From positions 372,001 through 436,000 of the forward strand of contig LXWE01000002.1 in assembly GCA_001660395.1 (NCBI GenBank): DNA of 64,000 bases, given 5' to 3'. The DNA comes from Alteromonadaceae bacterium XY-R5 (GTDB taxonomy: Bacteria > Pseudomonadota > Gammaproteobacteria > Enterobacterales > Alteromonadaceae). Both the position numbers and the translations under genes were made by a program. Under the pieces are notes generated by a model, which was not told the DNA's origin, did no database searches, and saw only the letters and a program-made list of their open reading frames with translations. Below, piece after piece: positions 37,980 through 46,485 of this stretch; the stretch's first letter is position 1, and each line of letters begins with the position of its first letter.

Positions 37980-40900
37980 CTAGATGTTTTCTGCTGCTGC
38001 CAGCTCTTCTTCCAGTTGACGAGTTTCGTCTGCTCTGGGCTTCGTAAAGCGGGCGAGGGCGAGGTACAGCACAGGTGTCAGGTAGAGGGTAAAGACTACC
38101 GCGATCCCCAGGCCACCAAACACGACCCAGCCAATTGCATTGCGGGCTTCAGAGCCTGCGCCAGAAGACAGGATTAACGGCAGGCCACCTAAAATGGTGG
38201 ATACCAGTGTCATCATAATCGGGCGCAAGCGTACTTTACCGGCTTCGACCACTGCGTCATATACACTGTGGCCCTGGTCACGCAGCTGGTCGGCAAATTC
38301 GATTAACAGAATGGCGTTTTTCGCCAGTAAACCAATCAGCATTACCAGGCCAATTTGTGAGTAAATGTTGATGCTGGTGCCGGTCAGATATAGCGCATAA
38401 ATCGCGGCAGCGATACCGAATGGTACGGTTAGCATTACAACGATGGCGCTATTCACATTTTCGAATTGTGCCGCTAACACCAGAAATACGATCACAAATG
38501 CCAGCACATAGGTCATCGCAACCTGATGGGAGGTTTCTTCGTAGGTTTGAGCTTCACCTAAAAACAGCAAGCCAATTCCGTTTGGTAGCACGTCTTCTGA
38601 CAATGCCCGCAGGTCTTCGACGGCCTTATTGATGGGCATATCTTCAGGCAGTTCCATCTCCAGTTTGATGGCGCGGCGCTGAGCCTGACGCTCAAGTTCG
38701 GCGGCAACCCCTTCTTCAGTGATATAGGCCACGCTGGATAACGGCACCAGAGCGCCCGTGTTTGACTTCACATATAGGTTGGTTAAATCTGACGGGTTCA
38801 CGCTGTTGCGATCATTGGTCTGCAGCATGATTGGAATAGCCTGATCGCCAACATTGAGATCAGCGATGTCATTGCCGCCAATGGCGGCCTGCAGGGTTTC
38901 GGAAATATCACTCAAAGGTACACCCAATTCTTCAGCACGGCGTCTGTCGATATTGACCCGTAACTGCGGCTGAGTGGGCTGATAACTGATGCGCGGGCTA
39001 CCCAGTTCAGGCATTTCTTTTTGAATCACGGCAGCAAATTCAACCGCAGATTTATAGATGGTTTCGTAGCTTTCACCTGTGAGGGCTAATTCTAATCCGC
39101 CGCCCTGACCGCGCAGATTTAGACTATTTCCACCAAAGGCGTTGGCTGGGGCGCCAGGGATGTTTTGTAGTTTAGGGCGCAGCTTTGCAACAATCTCCTG
39201 CAGAGATTCATCACGTTTATCCCAGTGGGCCAGAGGCGCCTGAATAAAAACGATATTTGGATCCCAGCGACCGACAACAGTATAGATGGATTGCACTTCA
39301 CCATTTTCCACATAAGGCATCAGGGCGTTTTCCATTTTATCAGCCTGTCTGTCCATAAAGGGCAGGCCTGCACCGTCAGGACCTCGGGCAAAAATCATCA
39401 CTGTGCCACGGTCTTCACTCGGCATCAGTTCATTGTCGATATGCTTAGCAGTAAACCAGGCACCGACAGCTGCGATAATGCTTAAGGCAACCACTAACCA
39501 GGCGTATTTTAACGCCCAAAGTAACGAAGACTGATAGCCGCGCAAACACAGATAACCGAAGCGGCCAAAGGTTTTATCAAATAAGCCAGGTTTGCCTGAA
39601 TCCTTCTTCACCGGTAAGCGGGCTGTGAGCGCCGGCACCAGCGAAAGCGCCACAAATGAGGAAATGATCACCGAACCCGCAAGTACGCCGCCAAATTCAC
39701 GAAATAGTCGTCCGGCGGTAGACGGTAAAAAGGCGATAGGGATAAATACAGATGCCAGTACTGCTGTTGTTGCGATAACGGCGAAAAACACTTCACGGGT
39801 ACCGATAACGGCTGCCGCCCGGGCACCTAATCCCATGCTGCGACGGCGCTGAATGTTTTCAGAAACCACAATAGCATCATCAACAATCATGCCGGTGGCC
39901 AGTACCAGTGCCAGTAAGGTCAGAATGTTGATGGAAAAGCCCAGTGCATAAATAATTGCCAGCGCGCCCACCAGGGATACAGGAATCGACAACGCTGGCA
40001 CTATGGTGGCGCGCCAGGAGCCGATAAACACCAGTAGCGTCACCACTACCAGCACGATTGTCAGGCTTAGTGAGCCAATGACTTCGCTGACGGAATCGCG
40101 AATAAACTCAGCATCATCATTGGTGACCTGAATTTTCATGTCTGGGAAGCGTTTGTCTAAACCCGAAAGCACCTTGAAAACCTCGTCAGAGATTTCGATG
40201 GTGTTGGAGCTGGCCTGTCGAATAATGCCAAGGCCAACCACAGGTACACCGTTTAAACGCACCATGCTTTCTGCATCAGCAGGGCCAAAGTAAACGCTGG
40301 CGACATCACCTATTCGGGTATCGCCGTCAATGATGATGGCTTCTACATCGGCAGCGGTTACCGAGGTGGCATCGGCGCGTACAATGAGCTGCTGGTCACT
40401 GGATTGAATGCTACCGGCCGGAACATCAAACGGAGCCATGGTCAGGGCATCTGCGACGTCAGTCATAGATAAGCCAAAGCTGGTCAAGCGCAGCGGATCA
40501 ACTGACACCCGTAATACCCGTTCGCGATCACCGTTAAGGGTAACGTCGGCAACGCCAGGAATGCTTAAAAACAACGGTGCCAGGTCTTTATCCACGCGCT
40601 CCGTCAGGGTTTCCATATCGAGGGTGTCACTGGAGACCGCTAAGCTCACTACGGCCTGGGCATTGTTATCTGCTTTGATGATAGACACCTGTTCCACTTC
40701 ATCGGGTAACTGGCGCTGCACCCGGCTGACGGATTCGCGGGTTTCATTGGCTGCGTCGTCTAAATCGATGCCTGGACGAAATTCGACTCTGACCCGGGCG
40801 TTGTTTTCTTCCGACTGCGCATAGATATTTTTCACGCCGGATACCCTTGCTACCGCGCCTTCGAGGCGACTGGTGACTTCGGTATCCACCGTTTCTGGCG

Positions 40901-41096
40901 AGCCACCCGGATAGGTGGCGCTGACGGTAATAGTCGGCGTGTCTACATCGGGCAATTCCCGAACTTCCAGTCCGCTGAGCGCACCAATGCCAGCAATGGC
41001 AACCAACAGGTTTAACACGATGATCAGTATCGGTCGTCGAATGGACAAAGAGGGCAGGTCATTGACCTGCGACGAGGGATTAGGCTGATTACTCAT
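37980..41096 (-). CDS. RND multidrug efflux permease (HAE1 family)
   Basis: A 1038-aa inner-membrane proton-driven efflux permease. It begins with the usual IRRPILIIVLNLLVAIAG (TM1, near residues 19-36) and has a duplicated layout of 12 membrane segments with two large periplasmic loops (~40-335 and ~560-870). The proton-relay Asp pair is in LATGMIVDDAIVVSENI (near 400-416). The sequence is near the MexF/VexF-like or MdtC-like groups, but drug range cannot be told. It overlaps the adaptor gene by 8 bp. No outer-membrane factor gene is adjacent, so a shared TolC is probably used. Confidence 0.93.
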   Translation of the reverse strand: MSNQPNPSSQVNDLPSLSIRRPILIIVLNLLVAIAGIGALSGLEVRELPDVDTPTITVSATYPGGSPETVDTEVTSRLEGAVARVSGVKNIYAQSEENNARVRVEFRPGIDLDDAANETRESVSRVQRQLPDEVEQVSIIKADNNAQAVVSLAVSSDTLDMETLTERVDKDLAPLFLSIPGVADVTLNGDRERVLRVSVDPLRLTSFGLSMTDVADALTMAPFDVPAGSIQSSDQQLIVRADATSVTAADVEAIIIDGDTRIGDVASVYFGPADAESMVRLNGVPVVGLGIIRQASSNTIEISDEVFKVLSGLDKRFPDMKIQVTNDDAEFIRDSVSEVIGSLSLTIVLVVVTLLVFIGSWRATIVPALSIPVSLVGALAIIYALGFSINILTLLALVLATGMIVDDAIVVSENIQRRRSMGLGARAAAVIGTREVFFAVIATTAVLASVFIPIAFLPSTAGRLFREFGGVLAGSVIISSFVALSLVPALTARLPVKKDSGKPGLFDKTFGRFGYLCLRGYQSSLLWALKYAWLVVALSIIAAVGAWFTAKHIDNELMPSEDRGTVMIFARGPDGAGLPFMDRQADKMENALMPYVENGEVQSIYTVVGRWDPNIVFIQAPLAHWDKRDESLQEIVAKLRPKLQNIPGAPANAFGGNSLNLRGQGGGLELALTGESYETIYKSAVEFAAVIQKEMPELGSPRISYQPTQPQLRVNIDRRRAEELGVPLSDISETLQAAIGGNDIADLNVGDQAIPIMLQTNDRNSVNPSDLTNLYVKSNTGALVPLSSVAYITEEGVAAELERQAQRRAIKLEMELPEDMPINKAVEDLRALSEDVLPNGIGLLFLGEAQTYEETSHQVAMTYVLAFVIVFLVLAAQFENVNSAIVVMLTVPFGIAAAIYALYLTGTSINIYSQIGLVMLIGLLAKNAILLIEFADQLRDQGHSVYDAVVEAGKVRLRPIMMTLVSTILGGLPLILSSGAGSEARNAIGWVVFGGLGIAVVFTLYLTPVLYLALARFTKPRADETRQLEEELAAAENI

Positions 41097-42138
41097 GGCC
41101 GTTTTCCATCGCCAGTTCAGTCGTCACGGTTTGTCCATTACGTAAACGCTGGATCCCTTCGGTGATCAGCTGGTCATTTTCCTGCAATTCACCCGATACC
41201 AGCACAGTGCCGCGCAAACGCTGGCGGACTTCGACTTCGATACGTTTGGCTTTACCGTCAACTACTGTCCAGACATAGGCGCCAGTGGCGCTCCACTGAA
41301 GAGCGTATTCAGGAATGGCAGCAAAGCGTTCGCCATTCACACTGACGTTTACGCGAAAACTCATGCCAGGACGATACATGTCTTTATCATTCTTGAGCAC
41401 TGCTTTGGCTGACAAGGTTCGGTCGGTTTCATTGATGCGTGAATCTAGCTGCGCAATGCTGGCTGGCAGTTTTTTCTCGCGTTCACCCCAGGGTTGCAGG
41501 CTTACATCCGGAGAGTTCAGCAACACTTTTAATGATGACTCTGGAGCCCTGAACTTAATAAACAGCTGACTGCGATCATCCAGCGAAGTCACGGCCGTGT
41601 CAGTGGTGATACGATCGCCCACTTCCACATCGGTTAAACCGACCACACCGGTAAAAGGCGCGACAATGCGGCGATCTTCCAGGTCAGCCATGGCTTCATC
41701 CAGAGTCACTTTGGCCAAATCGCGGGTGGTACGGGCAAGATCCAGTTCACTTTGAGCCACGGCTCCCCGACTTTGGCTGTCGATTAAGCGCTGCAGACTG
41801 CGCTCGGCATCTTCCAATTGCAGTTTTGCACGGGTCACGGCAACGCGCTGACGACGGTCATCAAGCTTTAGCAGGACTTCGCCCTTGTAGACTTTTTGGC
41901 CGGGCACAAAATTAACTTCTGTGACTTCATCAGCTGCGGCAGGGAAGAGGGTAATAGATTTTATGGCTTCGGCGGTGCCGACAGCTTCAAGCTTATTTTG
42001 CTCGTAACTAAAACTTAATGGCTCGATCACCACCAGCTTTTCCTGCTGTTGCGGAAAGCTTTGGGCCTGACTGCCAAAACTACAGACTAATGCCAGGGCG
42101 AGGCCTGGAAAAATGCCTTGGCGGAGGTTGTTTTTCAT
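41089..42138 (-). CDS. RND efflux periplasmic adaptor protein
   Basis: A 349-aa membrane-fusion protein with an N-terminal signal (about 25 residues, cleaved near SQAQS; no lipobox Cys). Residues ~45-75 and 140-170 form the lipoyl halves (VYKGEVLLKLDDRRQ, then VAPFTGVVGLTDVEVGDRI), separated by a coiled-coil hairpin (~80-135), followed by beta-barrel and membrane-proximal domains. I start at the ATG at 42138, after GGAATC; the frame extends upstream to 42279 but the extra 47 residues lack a signal and carry the candidate operator region. Operon with the permease (8-bp overlap). Confidence 0.9.
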   Translation of the reverse strand: MKNNLRQGIFPGLALALVCSFGSQAQSFPQQQEKLVVIEPLSFSYEQNKLEAVGTAEAIKSITLFPAAADEVTEVNFVPGQKVYKGEVLLKLDDRRQRVAVTRAKLQLEDAERSLQRLIDSQSRGAVAQSELDLARTTRDLAKVTLDEAMADLEDRRIVAPFTGVVGLTDVEVGDRITTDTAVTSLDDRSQLFIKFRAPESSLKVLLNSPDVSLQPWGEREKKLPASIAQLDSRINETDRTLSAKAVLKNDKDMYRPGMSFRVNVSVNGERFAAIPEYALQWSATGAYVWTVVDGKAKRIEVEVRQRLRGTVLVSGELQENDQLITEGIQRLRNGQTVTTELAMENGHE

Positions 42139-42200
42139 AGTGATTCCATGTTGCTTATGCGTATTTTTATCAGGCAAAACTTGCCTCGCGCATCCATTAA

Positions 42201-42215
42201 ATATGCTAAGCATAT
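42201..42215. promoter_or_regulatory. Perfect 15-bp dyad, candidate operator of RND operon
   Basis: ATATGCTAAGCATAT is a perfect dyad with 7-bp arms around one base. It lies 63-77 bp upstream of the adaptor start codon. The form suits a dimeric repressor such as TetR or MarR, but no regulator gene is adjacent. Confidence 0.45.
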
Positions 42216-42303
42216 GGCACCATAGGGGGGCGTTTTTGACAATATTCACTCGACGCAGGATGGCGACACTGCACCGCAAAGTATTTACACAATACTGTCT
42301 TTA

Positions 42304-42867
42304 GGTAACAAAATAACTGGAATCCTGACACTTCTTAACGTTGATGCCATCTTCGCCATGGCACTGTCAGCAAACACCAGAGATGTTGAGTTGGTTATTC
42401 GGGTATCTTCAGCTCGGTATGCAGAGATTTTTCCCCATCGATTCAAGGCGGATTGTTATCCGAGTCACTCAAATGAGATTATATGTTGTTAAATAATAAT
42501 TATTAGCTTTTAGCTTTGTTTTTTGATGAAATATTAGAGTGTCAAGAATAGGTCAACGTATTTACCTGTTCCTAATGGTCAATGGTGCGTTCACATCTTT
42601 GTTTCATCGCTCTCTTTCGCTGTGCAACGCGATTGGCGCCTTTGTCTTCCATACCAGCAAAAGATACGCAAATAGGGGCTTTCCATATTCTGCAGTTGAT
42701 ATCGACAACACGACTATGGTCAAACGCTGACGCGTGTAAATGCCCCTCGTTGGGCGCAGGATGAGACCAATGCAGCTCAGAATCTTAAACTAAGTGGTTG
42801 CTTGTTAAGGCGTTTTTGAAGTGTCTTAACAACTAACAATTTTTCATAAAACTGATTGGGGATATGT
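42304..42867. other. Long gene-poor stretch upstream of TonB2 operon
   Basis: About 560 bp without a convincing gene; two overlapping short frames (up to 63 aa) have no recognisable family or ribosome-binding site. It contains an AT-rich palindrome at 42489-42507 that resembles a Fur box. At 42310-42326 a sequence resembles the IS630 terminal repeat with a two-base insertion, which I do not claim as real. The promoter of the TonB2 operon is expected in its right half. Confidence 0.4.
42489..42507. promoter_or_regulatory. Possible Fur box
   Basis: TTAAATAATAATTATTAGC matches 13 of 19 positions of the Fur consensus and has a perfect AATAATTATT core. It lies about 360 bp upstream of the DUF3450 gene, farther than most Fur sites. 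AT-rich palindromes arise easily by chance, so confidence is low. Confidence 0.25.
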
Positions 42868-43677
42868 GTGAAAGTCAGTCATGTAGCTAATGGATTTCGT
42901 GGAGTCTGGATACGGGGTTTGCTCTCTTTTCTGCTGGTGTCAGCTTCCTCTGCATGGGCGGCTACGCCAGCTCAAATCGATGAACTAACCCAGCAATGGC
43001 TGGACATTACTAAGCAGGAGCGCAAACTGGTTGGCGACTGGAAACTTCAGCAGCCTGCCATGCAGCAGCGCATTGAATTACTTAAAGCCGAAAAGGCGCA
43101 GCTACAGGCCATTTTGAAACAAAGCCAGCAAAGTCAGGGCGACGTTGAAGCCAAGCGCGCCGATTTGCTGCAACAACAGGCAGATTTAGAATCACAGCAG
43201 GCAAAACTGAATCAGTCTTTGAGCGGCTTAACGGCCAGCATCGACAGTATGCAATTTATGTTGCCACGTCCCCTGCAACAAGATTGGCAAAACGAAGAAG
43301 CGGCGCAAAAGGCCGATGCCGACAATTCTCAGGTATTGCAGGTGGCTTTGGCCAAGCTTTCTAAGCTGACCCAGTTTGATCAGCGTTTAACTCTGAATGA
43401 AACCGTGATGCAGGCGCCTGACGGCAATGATGTGCTGGTAAAACAACTTTATCTGGGCGTGGGCTTTGCCTGGTTTACCAACGTGGATGGCCAGTATGCA
43501 GGCTGGGGCAGTGCCGCCGACGGACAGTGGCAATGGCACTTCGACAGCGCTACGGATGCCAGTGAAATCGCAACGGCTATCGCCATTTATGAAAAACGTC
43601 ATCAGGCGGAACTGGTGCGTTTGCCAGTAAATCTGCCTGCGTTATCTAATGCTGTCTCTGCCGAAGGAGGCGAGTAA
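42868..43677 (+). CDS. DUF3450 periplasmic coiled-coil protein, TonB2 operon
   Basis: A 269-aa exported protein with a signal peptide cleaved near residue 32 (SSAWA before ATPAQ). Residues ~35-125 form a long coiled coil rich in Gln, Lys and Ala, followed by a compact C-terminal domain (LYLGVGFAWFTNVDGQYAGWG near 192-212). This is the DUF3450 family, which is almost always first in TonB2-type operons in marine Gammaproteobacteria; its role there is unproven. I start at the GTG at 42868, because GGGG lies 8 nt upstream and the earlier TTG at 42856 has none. Confidence 0.85.
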   Translation: MKVSHVANGFRGVWIRGLLSFLLVSASSAWAATPAQIDELTQQWLDITKQERKLVGDWKLQQPAMQQRIELLKAEKAQLQAILKQSQQSQGDVEAKRADLLQQQADLESQQAKLNQSLSGLTASIDSMQFMLPRPLQQDWQNEEAAQKADADNSQVLQVALAKLSKLTQFDQRLTLNETVMQAPDGNDVLVKQLYLGVGFAWFTNVDGQYAGWGSAADGQWQWHFDSATDASEIATAIAIYEKRHQAELVRLPVNLPALSNAVSAEGGE

Positions 43678-45045
43678 ATGAAAGTATCCACTCTATTTGC
43701 CACCTTGCTGTTGTCATCATTAGGCGCTTCGGCCTTGGCCGCGACGCCGGAACAGCAACTGCTTAGCAACATTAAATCAGCCCAGACCAGCCTGGAAAGC
43801 AGCGAAAATATCATTCTGAAGCAGCGCCAGAAAGTGGCCTCTGAACTCAATTCGCTGGAGCAGGAAGTACTGGCCTTGCGGGATAAAACCGCCGTTGCCC
43901 GACGTTTAGCTGATGAGCGTACATTAAGCCTGAGCCAGCTGGAAAACCGCCTGAAAAGCTGGCGTGAGCAGCAGGTGTATCAGCAAAACTTGCTGGATCG
44001 CTTTTTGAAGTTGCAAGGCAGCGACAACAGCCAGTTGAAACAGGCCAGCCTGAGCGACAAAATCGATAATGTGAACAGTATCAGTCAGCAAATGCTGACC
44101 CGTTTTCAGCCCCAGTGGCAAGTTAGCAAAATTGCCTTGCTCGACGGTGAAGTAACGCAGTTGCCTACCTTGCGGGTGGGTCCGGTGAACTGGTACCTGA
44201 ACGAAGCTCAGCAGGTTGCCGGCGTTGCCAGTAACGATAAAGATGGTTTTTTACGCGCTCAGGTTGATCTGAGCAGCGGTGCCAGTGCCGATATGCAGGC
44301 TTTACGCGCTGAAGGCAAGGGCAATATCGTTTTCGATCCTACCCTGGGACGCGCCCTGACCCTGGCACAAACCGAAGAAACCCTGGTGGATCACGTGGTC
44401 AAAGGTGGCCTTTGGGTGGTGCCGATTTTGCTGTTTGCATTGTTTGCGACGGTTATCGCGCTGCTTAAATCGGCCCAGTTATGGCGCTTGCCGAAACTGA
44501 CCCTGTTGCCTGCATTTGAACTGGCCGACGCCGTGGCTCGTGGACAGCGCACACTGGCAGATAAGTTCACCGGTATGCAAAAGACGCTGGTGCAAATTGC
44601 GCTGGAAAGCCGTAGCGACAAAGAGCGGGATGATCGACTCTTTGTCGCCCTGCAGCAGCAAAAGCAAGTGCTGGAACGCTGGTTAACTGCCATTGCCATT
44701 ACCGCATCCGTCTCTCCTTTGTTGGGCTTACTGGGTACCGTGAGCGGTATGATTGAAACCTTTAAAATGATGACGTCCTTTGGTTCGAGCGATCCGGAAG
44801 TTGTCTCCGGTGGTATTGCCCAGGCACTGGTTACCACTGAGCTGGGCCTGGTGGTGGCCATCCCTGCGTTAATTTTGAGTGCGTTGCTGTCGCGTAAAGC
44901 CAAGGGTTACTACCACAACCTGGAGAACTTTGCGGTGCTACTTAGTGGCGACGAAAGTGCCAGCGATGCTGCCAAAGCGGCAGCCGAAAAAAGCGTTAAC
45001 AAGAGCAAAGTGGTTCGCCACAACTCAGAGGCAGTACCGGCATGA
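43678..45045 (+). CDS. ttpC: TtpC-like MotA/TolQ/ExbB family proton channel
   Basis: A 455-aa ExbB-related protein with a long N-terminal extension. It has a signal peptide (cleaved after LGASALAAT, near residue 22), a periplasmic coiled coil (~30-115), a further periplasmic domain to ~240, then the ExbB core: TM near 243-263, and the pair SVSPLLGLLGTVSGMIETF (near 342-360) and ALVTTELGLVVAIPALI. This matches TtpC of Vibrio TonB2 systems, which is required for energy transfer to TonB2. The start codon directly follows the DUF3450 stop codon, and it overlaps the next gene by 4 bp. Confidence 0.87.
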   Translation: MKVSTLFATLLLSSLGASALAATPEQQLLSNIKSAQTSLESSENIILKQRQKVASELNSLEQEVLALRDKTAVARRLADERTLSLSQLENRLKSWREQQVYQQNLLDRFLKLQGSDNSQLKQASLSDKIDNVNSISQQMLTRFQPQWQVSKIALLDGEVTQLPTLRVGPVNWYLNEAQQVAGVASNDKDGFLRAQVDLSSGASADMQALRAEGKGNIVFDPTLGRALTLAQTEETLVDHVVKGGLWVVPILLFALFATVIALLKSAQLWRLPKLTLLPAFELADAVARGQRTLADKFTGMQKTLVQIALESRSDKERDDRLFVALQQQKQVLERWLTAIAITASVSPLLGLLGTVSGMIETFKMMTSFGSSDPEVVSGGIAQALVTTELGLVVAIPALILSALLSRKAKGYYHNLENFAVLLSGDESASDAAKAAAEKSVNKSKVVRHNSEAVPA

Positions 45046-45437
45046 TGGCGCAAATTCAGGGTAACTGGATCTGCTGGGTGATGCTGGTGGTGGCGCTGGT
45101 GTCGTATCAGCAGCTGTTTGTGGCCTATCTGACCCGTCATCAGCAAGAGCTATCAGATTCAGCCGACCAGACCAGTGTTACCAAAGGCATCCCCGCGGTA
45201 CTGGTGGCAGCGTTACCGTTAATGGGTCTGCTGGGCACTATTATGGGCCTGCAGCAATCCTTCGTCGGTATGTCAGTGCAGGGCAGTGACAGCCAGCTGG
45301 TCAGCGGCGGAATTGCCGATGCGCTCGTCACCACCCAGTTGGGGCTGGTGCTGGCGGTACCTGGCTGGTTATTAATGCTGTATGTGGATAGCGCGGTTAA
45401 ACGCGCCCAGGTAGATGCGTTGGCGGAGGCAAACTAA
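45042..45437 (+). CDS. exbB: ExbB2-type proton channel subunit
   Basis: A 131-aa minimal ExbB with three membrane segments (near 10-27, 50-70 and 100-122). LPLMGLLGTIMGLQQSFVGM (near 58-77) and ADALVTTQLGLVLAVPGWLL carry the conserved Thr and the TM2/TM3 signature of the MotA/TolQ/ExbB family. It is about half the length of ExbB1 and matches the ExbB2 of Vibrio and Shewanella. It overlaps ttpC by 4 bp and sits 2 bp before exbD. Confidence 0.9.
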   Translation: MMAQIQGNWICWVMLVVALVSYQQLFVAYLTRHQQELSDSADQTSVTKGIPAVLVAALPLMGLLGTIMGLQQSFVGMSVQGSDSQLVSGGIADALVTTQLGLVLAVPGWLLMLYVDSAVKRAQVDALAEAN

Positions 45438-45439
45438 TT

Positions 45440-45850
45440 ATGGCAAGTCGCTTAAAACAACGTCTGGAAAGCCAGGAAAATCCGGGCATCGATATGTCGC
45501 CCTTGCTGGATGTGGTGTTTATCCTGCTGATTTTCTTCATTGTTTCTACCGTCTTTGTAAAAGAAACCGGGGTCGAAGTAGATAAGCCCCAGGCCATTAC
45601 TGCCCAGCAGGCGGATCAAAATGCGATTCTGCTGGCGATTAAAAGCAGCGGTGAAGTCTTCTATGACAGCACCAATATAGGCGTGGCCGGCGTGCGCAGC
45701 ACGGTCGAGCAGTTATTGCAGGCCACGCAAAAACCAGTGGTGGTGCAGGCCGATAAAGCCGTGCCCACAGAGCTTTTGATTCAGGTGATAGACGAAGCCA
45801 AACTGGCCGGAGCCGAGACGGTGAACATCGCCGCTCTGGTGGCCAAATAA
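45440..45850 (+). CDS. exbD: ExbD2 biopolymer transport protein
   Basis: A 136-aa ExbD/TolR family protein. A single membrane segment near residues 22-42 follows IDMSPLLDVVFILLIFFIVSTVF, whose Asp (near residue 25) is the protonatable residue of the family. The C-terminal periplasmic domain ends with the usual LIQVIDEAKLAGAETVNIA segment. It works with ExbB2, TtpC and TonB2 to couple the proton gradient to outer-membrane transport. Seventeen bp separate it from tonB. Confidence 0.93.
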   Translation: MASRLKQRLESQENPGIDMSPLLDVVFILLIFFIVSTVFVKETGVEVDKPQAITAQQADQNAILLAIKSSGEVFYDSTNIGVAGVRSTVEQLLQATQKPVVVQADKAVPTELLIQVIDEAKLAGAETVNIAALVAK

Positions 45851-45867
45851 CCCCGCAGGGAAAGCCA

Positions 45868-46485
45868 ATGAACAAGCAAGTTAGCGCCTCGCTCTTTAGT
45901 ACCTCAGTGCTTGCCGCAGCACTGGGAGTGTTGTGGCTGGGATATTTTCTTTCAGGTGATACCGCGCCCAAGTTGGAAATGCGTAAGGTGGATGTGGTGA
46001 TGCCACCGCCGCCACCTCCGCCACCGCCTCAGGCCCAGCAGCAGGTTGTTGAAACCCAGGTCAGCATGCAGATAGAAGGTAAAGGCCCAAGCCTGCAAAT
46101 GGCAGAGTTGAAGACAGATATCAATATTGAAAAGCCCACAGTACCGGATGTGGCTGTTACGCCTACACGCTGGCCCAAGTTCGAAGTGGAGTGGCAGGGG
46201 TATAAGTTGAGTGAGTTGGATGGCTTGCCAACCCTGCTGACGCCGGTTCGGGTCAAGTTTCCAAAAAGTCTGAAACGCCAGGGCATTACCAAAGCGATTT
46301 TAAAGCTGGACGTGATGATCGATGAACAGGGCAATGTGCGCCTGATAGATATCGTCGAAAATCCTTATCAGGAGCTGGAAGGGGAAATTCGCCGCATGGT
46401 GAAGTTTTCTAAATTTACCGCCCCGCAAAAAGATCAACAAACCGTGAAGGCTCGTTTTATCTGGCCTCTGGAAATTGAAGCATAG
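45868..46485 (+). CDS. tonB: TonB2-type energy transducer
   Basis: A 205-aa TonB. A single N-terminal membrane anchor (near residues 8-28, LFSTSVLAAALGVLWLGYFLS) is followed by a proline tract of nine residues near 48-56. A linker precedes the C-terminal TonB domain (~125-205; KRQGITKAILKLDVMIDEQG, then EIRRMVKFSKFTAPQ). The anchor lacks the SHLS motif of TonB1. The short proline region and genetic context with TtpC and DUF3450 support a TonB2. Its stop codon overlaps the GTG start of the TPR gene. Confidence 0.92.
   Translation: MNKQVSASLFSTSVLAAALGVLWLGYFLSGDTAPKLEMRKVDVVMPPPPPPPPPQAQQQVVETQVSMQIEGKGPSLQMAELKTDINIEKPTVPDVAVTPTRWPKFEVEWQGYKLSELDGLPTLLTPVRVKFPKSLKRQGITKAILKLDVMIDEQGNVRLIDIVENPYQELEGEIRRMVKFSKFTAPQKDQQTVKARFIWPLEIEA

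Noticed and set aside
42310-42326. Partial similarity to the IS630 repeat (AAATAACTGGAATCCTGA)
   Set aside because: Needs a two-base insertion and has no partner end; match too weak to claim.
42539-42764. Two overlapping frames of 60-63 aa upstream of TonB2 operon
   Set aside because: No family, no ribosome-binding site, and neighbouring frames of similar size exist, as expected for chance.
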